Below are positions 6,969 through 14,046 of a stretch of DNA of 16,275 bases, one piece after another. The position numbers were made by a program, and so were the translations under genes. The number at the start of each line of letters is the position of its first letter. The first letter of the stretch is position 1. The notes under the pieces are model-generated. The model did no database searches. It saw nothing but the letters and a program-made list of their open reading frames with translations, and was not told the origin of the DNA. The stretch is from the NCBI GenBank assembly GCA_022510885.1, contig JAFLSP010000025.1, positions 1-16,275 of the forward strand. The letters run 5' to 3'. The stretch comes from Treponema sp. (GTDB lineage Bacteria; Spirochaetota; Spirochaetia; Treponematales; Treponemataceae).

Positions 6969-8156
6969 TTACTTGAAAAGCGTCAAAGGGTCTACCAATT
7001 TTCCGTTCTTGTAGACCGTAAAATGCAGGTGCGGACCGGTCGAATAGCCCGTCGAGCCGGCAAGCCCGATGCGCGTGCCCTGGCTGACCCGCTGCCCCTG
7101 CTGCGCGATGCGTTTTGACAGATGCCCGTAGAGCGTCTGATAGCCGTTCTCATGGTTGATGATGATGTAGTTGCCGAACACGTTTGACCAGCCCGCCACG
7201 ACGACCTTGCCGCTCATCGCCGCATAAATCGGCGTTCCCGTCGGACACGCCATATCAACGCCCGTGTGCGACGATTTTACGCCAGTGAAGGGGTCGGCGC
7301 GCGTACCGAAACGCGAAGTGAGCCGCCACGTCGCCTTAATCGGACTGGTGAACAACTCGCCCATCGCCTTTTTGAGCGAATTCGTGTCCATTTTTGCGCC
7401 GGGAATGAACAGTTCCTGCCCCGCATGCAGCGTCATCGTGTCGATGTCGTTCGCATCGAGGATTTCCTCCACGCTCACGTGGTACGCCACCGAAATCGCG
7501 TTGACCGACTCGCCTTTCGCCACGCGGTGCACCACGCCGTCCTGATTCGGTATGCGAAGCTTCTGCCCCGCACGCAGCGAGCGCACGTTGTCGATGTCGT
7601 TCACGGCGATGAGCGTGGAAATGTTCCCGAGGCCGAATTTTTTTGTGATGCCGCTGATGGTGTCGCCCGCAGCCACGACATACGGCGTATAGGCAATCGC
7701 CCTGCCCAAACCGACCGCCGCCGCCGTGAGAATCCTGCCGTCGTCCGCGAGCACGTTGCCGTTCTCATCGACCGAATCATCGCCCTGCTCCATGGCAAAA
7801 CGCGCCATCGCCGTGTTGAGAAAGTCAATTTCCGCCTGCGGCAACGACGGAAACACGACGGGATTCGCGTGGCTTTCCATATAGTCCGCCGCACGAAACA
7901 CCGCAAACGGCACGAGCACGCAGATAGCGAGCGTAGGAAGAAACCATTTGTAAAACGAAGCGCGCCTGAGCTTGCGCGGGTTGCATGCAACGGCAAGGGG
8001 GCTTTTCGGCATGACAAGCACATCGGCCGTTGCCGCGTAGTGTTTCACTTTGAACGGCGCCGGTTTGCCCGCAATCTGAATTCTCGACTTGTGTACATGA
8101 AACTGCATCGGCTCCTTTACTGCCGAAGCCGCACCCACGTAACTGATAATTTCCAT
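6969..8156 (-). CDS. Membrane-anchored LysM / M23 (LytM-type) peptidoglycan endopeptidase
   Basis: A 395-residue protein that should cut peptidoglycan cross-bridges. Order: a basic cytoplasmic N-terminus of about 70 residues, one transmembrane segment (about 71-88), a linker, two LysM domains (about 158-204 and 208-252) that bind peptidoglycan, and an M23 domain (about 280-392). Zinc ligands His297 and Asp301 (SHTGVD), the conserved His345 (YGHLS) and His376/His378 (HLHF) are all present, so it looks active rather than a degenerate EnvC/NlpD-type activator. The start at 8156 (MEIISYVG) is chosen because a longer frame to 8282 would overlap the previous gene by 80 bp; a further ATG at 8108 has a GGAG only 3 nt upstream and is a fallback. 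The gap to the preceding gene is 46 bp. Confidence 0.87.
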   Translation of the reverse strand: MEIISYVGAASAVKEPMQFHVHKSRIQIAGKPAPFKVKHYAATADVLVMPKSPLAVACNPRKLRRASFYKWFLPTLAICVLVPFAVFRAADYMESHANPVVFPSLPQAEIDFLNTAMARFAMEQGDDSVDENGNVLADDGRILTAAAVGLGRAIAYTPYVVAAGDTISGITKKFGLGNISTLIAVNDIDNVRSLRAGQKLRIPNQDGVVHRVAKGESVNAISVAYHVSVEEILDANDIDTMTLHAGQELFIPGAKMDTNSLKKAMGELFTSPIKATWRLTSRFGTRADPFTGVKSSHTGVDMACPTGTPIYAAMSGKVVVAGWSNVFGNYIIINHENGYQTLYGHLSKRIAQQGQRVSQGTRIGLAGSTGYSTGPHLHFTVYKNGKLVDPLTLFK

Positions 8157-8202
8157 ATTTTCGTTATCGGCCGAAAAAAGCGGGACATTGAGACGATTTG
8201 GC

Positions 8203-10014
8203 TCAGCGCAGATACTTCCGATACTCGCCGATGCCTTTTTGCAACGTCTGATAAATGATTTTTGAGCGTTGGAACGAAGCAACGACCGAATCAGCGGACA
8301 GTCCCGCCGCCGCGAACATATCGTTCAACTGCCGCTCCGTCGGAAACACGAGCGCGGCAACGTCCTTGCAGTCGGAACGCAGGATGTCCGCGTCAATGCG
8401 CTCCAGTTCATGCAGATACGCGCCGGAATTGCGCCGGTCGCCGAGTGCCTTGTCGGCGAGGGCGATGCCTTTTTTCGCCAGTCGATACAGCGCGTCAAAT
8501 CCGCTGGCAAGCTCATCATATACCTGGGCAAAAGCAGCCGCATCTTTCGGCACAGGACGCGCACTTGCCGCAAAAAACTGCGCGCGCGCGGCAGACTGTT
8601 CCGGCAGCTGCAACAGCGCCCGCGCATCAGCAACGGAAACGTGCGGAATGGCGAGCGAACGGGCAGAAAGCGAGTACGTCCGCACCTGCGGATATTCGGT
8701 TGCCCTGCGCTCAAACCACCACCCGAACAACTGCATCCGGTCGTCGGTCAAAAGCGGATTGCCGTCGTAATCACGCGCCGTCCGCATATTCGCCCCGAAC
8801 AGCGACGCAATGCCGCGCGTCTCCACGGGCTTGATGCGCGTCGCGACCGTGCAGATACGCTCCTCCGCTGTCGAACCGCGAATGTGTGTCTGCAAACCGG
8901 GATAGCCCAAGTCCAGACCCGCAACGTAAATGTCCTGCGCCCCGCACAGCCGCGCAAAATCCCATGCCGTCGTCGAGACCGACCCGCCCGCCGCGAGCGC
9001 GCCCTTGCCGCCAATCCGCCGCTCCATATACTGCCCGAGCGGAAAAAGCGAAGCACACAGCACGATTTCCTTGCACGGGAAGCGGAACACCGGCGGATAC
9101 GCGGCAGACTCCGTGATGAGTACGGACGAGGGGGAGGCAAGTCCCGCAATGTGGCGGGCAGCGTGATACTGCGGGTCAACGAGCACGATGAAATCCGGCT
9201 CAACGCCCGCGCGCAGGCAGGCGCGCAGCGCCGTGTCCGTGCATATCACGAGCAGGCGTTCTTTGAGCGCGGCAAGATGCGGAAGCACGTCGGCGAGCGT
9301 CGGTCCCGCCGCAAGCACGAGCGCGCCCAGCCCGCGCGGACACGTCTGCTCGTAACGCGCAACGCCGTCCAACTCACCCAGATAGCGCAGATTGCGGCAG
9401 CTGTTCCGCATCCACAGCGCGGAGAACCGCTCCAGCGTGTTCGTATTTACCTGCGACTTCTGCTTGGCGCGGTCAATGGCGGCAACCAGGGAAGCGTAAT
9501 AATCGGCAGCGTGTAACAGATGATTGTTGTTTGCGACAATTGCCGTATGCGCAAAGCCGCCCGCGCGTTCAATGAGCGAGACCACCTCGTCCGTATCTGC
9601 CTGCAAAGCAAGCACCACGTTCCGCGCGGCAAATACGGGCGACCAGTCCACATACCGCAGGGCATAAAAAAAATACGCCGCGTTCGGCTCAATGATAATA
9701 AGCGCATCGCGCGGAAACCGCTTTGCATAAGCGAGCGGCGCATAGCCCAAGCCGCAGGAAAAAAACGCACACGCATACACGCAGTCCTTTTTCGCGCCCG
9801 CCACGGTCTGCTCCGCTTCGCGCGCCGGGTCATACTGCGAATGCCACCACTTGCCCTGCTCCCGCGCAGAGGGAAGTCCGTTTTTCGCCGCGACGATTTC
9901 CAAACCGGGAATATCCGCCGGTTCGGGCGACTGCGCCGTCATGCCGTGCACTTGCGCGAGCGCGGGAAACCGCTCGCAGAACAGCGCGATGTTCTTATTC
10001 CAGATAGAGTTCAA
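8203..10014 (-). CDS. MptE-like / DUF115 protein (Maf-type flagellin glycosylation family)
   Basis: A 603-residue protein. Residues about 205-375 hold the DUF115 core: ALVLAAGPTLADVLPHL (231-247), VICTDTALRACLRAGVEPD (256-274), GGSVSTTAWDFARLCGA (343-359) and DIYVAGLDLGYPG (361-373). Members include Maf (motility accessory factor) proteins that add nonulosonic-acid sugars to flagellins, and the archaeal enzyme MptE; the flagellar role is a family-level inference. The N-terminus (NKNIALFCERFPALA) matches the usual start of Maf-type proteins. The only credible start is TTG at 10014, since an in-frame stop lies two codons upstream; a GGAG sits 10 nt before it. The gene overlaps the end of the PBP gene by 20 bp, suggesting coupled translation. 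Confidence 0.8.
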   Translation of the reverse strand: MNSIWNKNIALFCERFPALAQVHGMTAQSPEPADIPGLEIVAAKNGLPSAREQGKWWHSQYDPAREAEQTVAGAKKDCVYACAFFSCGLGYAPLAYAKRFPRDALIIIEPNAAYFFYALRYVDWSPVFAARNVVLALQADTDEVVSLIERAGGFAHTAIVANNNHLLHAADYYASLVAAIDRAKQKSQVNTNTLERFSALWMRNSCRNLRYLGELDGVARYEQTCPRGLGALVLAAGPTLADVLPHLAALKERLLVICTDTALRACLRAGVEPDFIVLVDPQYHAARHIAGLASPSSVLITESAAYPPVFRFPCKEIVLCASLFPLGQYMERRIGGKGALAAGGSVSTTAWDFARLCGAQDIYVAGLDLGYPGLQTHIRGSTAEERICTVATRIKPVETRGIASLFGANMRTARDYDGNPLLTDDRMQLFGWWFERRATEYPQVRTYSLSARSLAIPHVSVADARALLQLPEQSAARAQFFAASARPVPKDAAAFAQVYDELASGFDALYRLAKKGIALADKALGDRRNSGAYLHELERIDADILRSDCKDVAALVFPTERQLNDMFAAAGLSADSVVASFQRSKIIYQTLQKGIGEYRKYLR

Positions 10015-11878
10015 TGGTCATCTGCTCCGTGACGGGCGTTCCGGCGGGCGGGTTCTGCGTCTTGACCCAGCCGTCGCCGTTGATTTTTACGCGCAAGTCA
10101 GTGCGATGCAACAGCGGCAGCAGTTCGCGCTTGGGCAAGCCCGTAAAGTCGGGAAGGACATCGGTGATTTCGAGCATCTCCGCCCCCGTAATCGTAATGC
10201 TCCCCGAATGCCGCACGCTCGCCGCGCGCCCGCGGTTCATGCCCAGATGGTCGATTATCTCGTTCGCGGCTTCCTTGATGACCGGCGCGACGATTCGCCC
10301 CGCGTAGTTCTCGCCCTTCGCTTTCTCTATGACGATATAGAGAATGATTTCGGGATTCTCCACCGGGAACACGGCGATGCAGTTTGAAAGGAAGTCCGTC
10401 TTGCTGTAGCCGCCGTGCACCAGGTCTGCCATCTGCGCCGTGCCCGTCTTCACGCCGATAGAAATATCGCCCAAGCCCGCGCGCGTTCCCGTTCCGCTCT
10501 GCGCGACCGTCTCCATGCAGCTGAGCAAGTACGCCGCCGTCCTGGGGGAAAGCACCGCATCGCGCATGACCGGCTTGTGACTGTACGTCTCGCTGCCGTC
10601 GTGCGTGGTGATTTTTGCAATGAACGTAAGCTGCACGGGAACGCCGCCGTTGGCAATGGCGGTCGCCGCCTGCACCATTTGCAGCGCGCTCACCGTAATC
10701 TCCTGTCCGATGGCAATCGTCGGCTTTGACCGCGCCGACCACAGGCGGTCGCTCGTATTGCGCACCGACCCCGTCGTCTCCGCCGGCAGTTCCACGCCCG
10801 TGCGCGAACCGAACCCCAACGAGCGCACGCGCGCAAGGAACGGCTCGGAGTCAATTTTCTCGCTCATCTGCGCAAGCGCGTCGTTGCACGAATACTGCAA
10901 GGCCTCGCGCGCGCTGAGCCAGCCGTGATGGTCGAGGCAGGTGATGACAATACGCTCGCCGCTCGTCGTGCGCTTCTCGTACCTGCCGTCGCAGTAGAAC
11001 ATATCCCGCTCGCTGATTGCCCCCGAATCCAGGAATTCCGCCACCGAGAACACCTTGAACACCGACCCCGGCTCGTAGCTTTCCGTGGCGGGGCGGTCCA
11101 TGCGCTCCTCGCTCGACGAATGCGTGTAGTCGTTCAGATTGACGGCGGGCAGGCTGATGTAGGACAGGATTTCGCCCGTCTTCGCCTCCGCCGCAACCAG
11201 CATAAGGCTCTCCGCCTGCGTGCTCGCCATCGCCTCGCGCGCCACCTTCTCCAGCTTGAACTGCAAATTCGCGTCAATCGTCAGGTAGACGTTCTTCCCC
11301 TGCAAGTCCGCCGGCAGGAAATCGGCGGCGACCTTGGGCGAGAGCGTGTCCTGCATGGCATACTCAATGCCCGCAAGCCCCGTGCCCGAGTCGCCCATGT
11401 AGCCGATGAGCTGCGAGGCAAGCGCGCCCTCCGGGTAGACGCGCCCGGGAATACGGTCAAAGCGCACGGCGGCAATAAACCCGCCGTTGCGGCACGCCTC
11501 ATACAGCGCGTCGCAGGTGTTCTGGTCGATTTTTTTCCTGACGTAGACAAAGTGCGCGTTCGAGGCGTTCGCCACCGTCGCCGCGACCGACTGCTCGCTC
11601 TCGCCCAAAATCGGCGCGACTGCCCGCGCAAACGCGGGAATATCATGCATCGCGCTCGGCGTGACACCAAAATGATAGAAACTTGTCGAGACGGCGAGCG
11701 CCTTTCCGTTGCGGTCAACGATTGAGCCACGCTGTACGACCGGGGATGCCGCCATGCGCGGTGCCTCCTGCACAAAGGCAAGCCTTGCATACTTGACGAG
11801 AATGACGACGCTGAAAATCGCGACGCAGATGCCTAAAAAAATAAGTCGCTTTACCCGCAAAAAATGATTCATCTGCAT
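9995..11878 (-). CDS. Class B penicillin-binding protein (FtsI/PBP2-like) with one PASTA domain
   Basis: A 627-residue transpeptidase that cross-links peptidoglycan. It has a single N-terminal membrane anchor (about residues 10-30), a dimerisation/pedestal region starting near RGSIVDRNG (50-58), then the transpeptidase domain with SVFK (272-275, nucleophile Ser272), SCN (330-332) and KTG (477-479). Residues about 573-627 (DVLPDFTGLPKRELLPLL ... NPPAGTPV) form one PASTA domain, which in related proteins contacts wall fragments or the catalytic domain. The layout is that of a division-type PBP. ATG 11878 has GGGG 8 nt upstream and overlaps lepB by 10 bp; ATG 11872 would give a classic 4 bp ATGA overlap. 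Which is used cannot be decided by eye. Confidence 0.92.
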   Translation of the reverse strand: MQMNHFLRVKRLIFLGICVAIFSVVILVKYARLAFVQEAPRMAASPVVQRGSIVDRNGKALAVSTSFYHFGVTPSAMHDIPAFARAVAPILGESEQSVAATVANASNAHFVYVRKKIDQNTCDALYEACRNGGFIAAVRFDRIPGRVYPEGALASQLIGYMGDSGTGLAGIEYAMQDTLSPKVAADFLPADLQGKNVYLTIDANLQFKLEKVAREAMASTQAESLMLVAAEAKTGEILSYISLPAVNLNDYTHSSSEERMDRPATESYEPGSVFKVFSVAEFLDSGAISERDMFYCDGRYEKRTTSGERIVITCLDHHGWLSAREALQYSCNDALAQMSEKIDSEPFLARVRSLGFGSRTGVELPAETTGSVRNTSDRLWSARSKPTIAIGQEITVSALQMVQAATAIANGGVPVQLTFIAKITTHDGSETYSHKPVMRDAVLSPRTAAYLLSCMETVAQSGTGTRAGLGDISIGVKTGTAQMADLVHGGYSKTDFLSNCIAVFPVENPEIILYIVIEKAKGENYAGRIVAPVIKEAANEIIDHLGMNRGRAASVRHSGSITITGAEMLEITDVLPDFTGLPKRELLPLLHRTDLRVKINGDGWVKTQNPPAGTPVTEQMTIELYLE

Positions 11879-12372
11879 AAGACTTTCCCCAACACGTTCC
11901 GTACCGGAACAAACCCGTAGGTGCGGGAGTCCACCGATTCCTCGTAATTGTCGCCGACCGCAAGGATGTAGCCGTCGGGCACTGCGTCAATATCCTTCAA
12001 CTGCTGATACTGCGCGTCCGTCAGCGGAATCCGCGTGCCTCCCACCGTCAGAGTATACACCGTATCGGACGAATATGCTAGATGCTCACCGCCCGTCGCG
12101 ACGCACCTTTTCACCACGATTTTGTTGTCATATAAATAGATGACGACATCGCCCGCCAGAGGCTCGCGCCACTGCACGAGCAGCCGCTCGCCGTAAGGCC
12201 GCGCAAGCCCGTAGGCAAGTTTGTTCACCACGAGCGTGTCCCCGTCCCGGAGCGCGGGCCACATCGACCTGCCGGAGACGTGCAGCACGTCCACCACGAA
12301 CAGCTTGAGCAGCAGCCCCGCCGCAAGCCCCAGGCAGATGACCAACACCGCGTTCTTCCCGTCCTCACTCAT
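11869..12372 (-). CDS. lepB: Signal peptidase I
   Basis: A 167-residue type I signal peptidase that removes signal peptides from exported proteins on the outer face of the inner membrane. It has one N-terminal transmembrane segment (about residues 8-29), SGRSMWP with catalytic Ser36, the KIVVKRCVA block with general base Lys88, and the C-terminal box GDNYEESVDSRTYG (140-153). The size matches the short, single-anchor form. The start at 12372 (MSEDGKN) is preferred over 12510: the longer frame would add an implausible 46-residue leader running through the promoter region. A TATACT -10 lies 7 bp upstream with almost no Shine-Dalgarno (GGA). It heads the six-gene envelope operon. Confidence 0.92.
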   Translation of the reverse strand: MSEDGKNAVLVICLGLAAGLLLKLFVVDVLHVSGRSMWPALRDGDTLVVNKLAYGLARPYGERLLVQWREPLAGDVVIYLYDNKIVVKRCVATGGEHLAYSSDTVYTLTVGGTRIPLTDAQYQQLKDIDAVPDGYILAVGDNYEESVDSRTYGFVPVRNVLGKVLCR

Positions 12373-12379
12373 CACGTCC

Positions 12380-12415
12380 AGTATACCGTTTTTCGCGATT
12401 TTTTTCACACTTTTT
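12380..12415 (-). promoter_or_regulatory. lepB operon promoter with phased A-tracts
   Basis: Minus-strand -10 TATACT at 12380-12385. No good -35 is found, but three A-tracts (A5 at 12389-12393, A7 at 12399-12405, A5 at 12411-12415) are centred exactly 11 bp apart. Such phasing bends DNA and can act like an UP element. Confidence 0.55.
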
Positions 12416-12452
12416 CTCAAGTTTCTCCCCGCCGCACCGATAGTAAAAGTGT

Positions 12453-12503
12453 ACCCGGAAGCGTCAGTGCGAAACGACATCCAGACGCACTGACAGTGCC
12501 GGT
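12453..12503 (+). ncRNA. Unassigned structured RNA element (strong hairpin)
   Basis: A perfect 9 bp stem pairs GTCAGTGCG (12463-12471) with CGCACTGAC (12486-12494) around a 14-nt loop (AAACGACATCCAGA). Beyond a 4x4 internal loop, ACC(C)GG (12453-12458) pairs with CCGGT (12499-12503), leaving one bulged C. No coding frame explains it. It lies 11 bp before an intrinsic terminator on the same strand, so it could be the body of a small RNA of roughly 100 nt or the sensing part of a leader for the HD-GYP gene. It does not match the riboswitches, tRNA, SRP RNA or integron attC sites I can recall. Confidence 0.45.
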
Positions 12504-12514
12504 TCTCCATACTT

Positions 12515-12554
12515 AAAACTTGGAAGACGTGTAAGGTCTTTCAAGTTTTTTTTT
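12515..12554 (+). terminator. Intrinsic (Rho-independent) terminator, plus strand
   Basis: AAAACTTGGAAGAC (12515-12528) pairs with GTCTTTCAAGTTTT (12536-12549): 14 bp with one G-U pair, a 7-nt loop (GTGTAAG) and a run of nine T (12546-12554). The minus strand offers only four T, so the element acts on plus-strand transcripts. No plus-strand gene lies directly upstream, which makes its purpose notable. Confidence 0.82.
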
Positions 12555-12615
12555 GCCCGCCCGATTTTTCGCTACAGACCGCGCGCGCGACTGCCGATAT
12601 TCTACGCGGACGACT

Positions 12616-14043
12616 ATGAATTCCTATTCAATCAGCGAACTCGAAGACGGCACGACTTTCTCCAACCACCTCTTTCTGGACGAAAAATTCCAGCTGCTCG
12701 ACACGGAGGTTCCTTTCACCGCCTCCATGAAACAGGCACTCACCGAATGGCAGTTCCGCGTGGTGTTCTCCGACGGCAACGCGCACATCCCGGACAATCC
12801 CGCCGAGCCAGCCGCGCCGACCGAAACCAAAAAAGACATACCCCAGAACGTGAATTATGAATCGGTCGATTTGGACAACCTGCTCGGACTGCCGCAGAAC
12901 GCACAGAGCCAGCCGCCCGAGCCGCCCACCGAGGTACCCGACCTGCCCACGCCGGCAAGCGAGAAACCCGCTCCCGTAAAGCTCGAAAAAAACATCAGCA
13001 TCGACGACCTGGACGATTTGTTCGGCGAGCTAGACGCACCGCTCGGACTTGACGACACGGAAGAGGAAGCGGCACTTCCCGAAGAGCCGCCAGCAGCCGA
13101 CGACACAGGCACGGACGACGAACCGCCCGCATTTGACGCGGCGGCAGACGCGGAGCGCATCGCGCAGGCACGCGCCTTCTACAACGACTTTTTGGATTAC
13201 ATCGACACCCTGTTCAAGAACTACACGGCGGAACAAAAACTCGACGCGCCGTCAGTCACGGAAAAAGTCAACGAACTGCGCGCATTCGTCAAGGAGAACC
13301 GCCCGTACATCCTGCGCATCATGCCCACGGACGAGGCGGCGAACAAGCACTTCCTGGTCAACCACAGCATGCGCTCAACCGTGCTCGCGCTCATCATCGG
13401 CATGACGCTCAGGATGACTGACGACAAACTGACCGAACTGGGAGTCGCCTGTATGCTGCACGAAATCGGGCAAATCCGCCTGCCGCCGCAGGTCTACATG
13501 ACCGACCAGCCGCTTTCCGACGAAGAGCGCGGCAAGATGGCGGCACACCCTATTTTGAGTTACTACATCCTCAAGGAAAACAACTTCCCCCATTCCGTCC
13601 AGATTGCCGTGCTCGAACACCACGAACACGAGGACGGCACGGGCTACCCGCGCAAACTCAGCGGCAACAACATCACCTCGTTCGCAAAAATCATCGCCGT
13701 TGCCTGCTCGTTCGAGGCGATAACCGCCCCGCGCCAGTTCCGGCAGGCACGCACCACCCACGAGGCCATGCTCGACATGCTCAAAGACAACGAGCAGCAG
13801 TATGACGACATCGTGCTCAAAGCGCTGCTGCACAGCCTGTCGCTCTACCCCATCGGCGCGTTCGTCCAGCTCGCCAGCGGCAAGACCGCGCAGGTCGTCA
13901 ACAGCAACCCGGGCAACCCCGCGCATCCCGTCATCAGGCTGACCGACGGGACGCACGAGTGCGAGGCGGACGACGGCGACTACAAAATCGTCCGCGTGCT
14001 GGACGCGCAGGAAGCCTCCGCGCTCAAAACCGAAGCAGAATAA
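12616..14043 (+). CDS. HD-GYP-type protein with altered catalytic residues
   Basis: A 475-residue cytoplasmic protein. Residues 1-55 (SISELEDGTTF ... FRVVFSDG) are a small N-terminal domain of the kind that often precedes HD-GYP modules. Residues about 56-180 are an acidic, proline-rich, probably disordered linker. Residues about 240-420 are the HD-GYP fold, normally a c-di-GMP phosphodiesterase: His250, HEIGQ (282-286), His311, HHEHEDGTGYP (335-345). The signature HDxGK reads HEIGQ, and the usual D-x2-(Y/F)-D region reads CSFE (364-367), so metal-ligand acids are changed. It may be weakly active or a c-di-GMP sensor; that is inference. ATG 12616 is preferred over a TTG at 12553 inside the terminator T-tract. 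A poor -10 (TATTCT, 12598-12603) and no Shine-Dalgarno precede it. It ends 3 bp from the convergent gene. Confidence 0.82.
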   Translation: MNSYSISELEDGTTFSNHLFLDEKFQLLDTEVPFTASMKQALTEWQFRVVFSDGNAHIPDNPAEPAAPTETKKDIPQNVNYESVDLDNLLGLPQNAQSQPPEPPTEVPDLPTPASEKPAPVKLEKNISIDDLDDLFGELDAPLGLDDTEEEAALPEEPPAADDTGTDDEPPAFDAAADAERIAQARAFYNDFLDYIDTLFKNYTAEQKLDAPSVTEKVNELRAFVKENRPYILRIMPTDEAANKHFLVNHSMRSTVLALIIGMTLRMTDDKLTELGVACMLHEIGQIRLPPQVYMTDQPLSDEERGKMAAHPILSYYILKENNFPHSVQIAVLEHHEHEDGTGYPRKLSGNNITSFAKIIAVACSFEAITAPRQFRQARTTHEAMLDMLKDNEQQYDDIVLKALLHSLSLYPIGAFVQLASGKTAQVVNSNPGNPAHPVIRLTDGTHECEADDGDYKIVRVLDAQEASALKTEAE

Positions 14044-14046
14044 GGT

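Noticed and set aside
8157..8282. Longer N-terminus for the M23 peptidase starting at 8282
   Set aside because: It would overlap the DUF115 gene by 80 bp, and the added residues look like a frame-shifted reading of that gene's C-terminus.
8269..9516. A 415-codon plus-strand open frame opposite the DUF115 gene
   Set aside because: Shadow frame; the minus-strand DUF115 motifs are unmistakable, and this translation is arginine-rich without structure.
12453..12503. The hairpin as an integron attC site
   Set aside because: Some treponemes carry integrons, but the flanks lack the paired RYYYAAC/GTTRRRY core sites and no cassette genes or integrase are nearby.
12373..12510. Longer N-terminus for signal peptidase I starting at 12510
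   Set aside because: The extension would be read through the promoter, A-tracts and hairpin and resembles no signal peptidase leader.
12453..12554. The hairpin pair as a c-di-GMP riboswitch, SRP RNA or tRNA
   Set aside because: None of the conserved bases of the GEMM classes, no GGAA-capped SRP helix and no cloverleaf or T-loop sequence could be found.
12578..12591. Alternating CGCGCGCGCG run before the HD-GYP gene as a Z-DNA regulatory site
   Set aside because: Only 10 bp long and unsurprising at this GC content; kept as a remark only.
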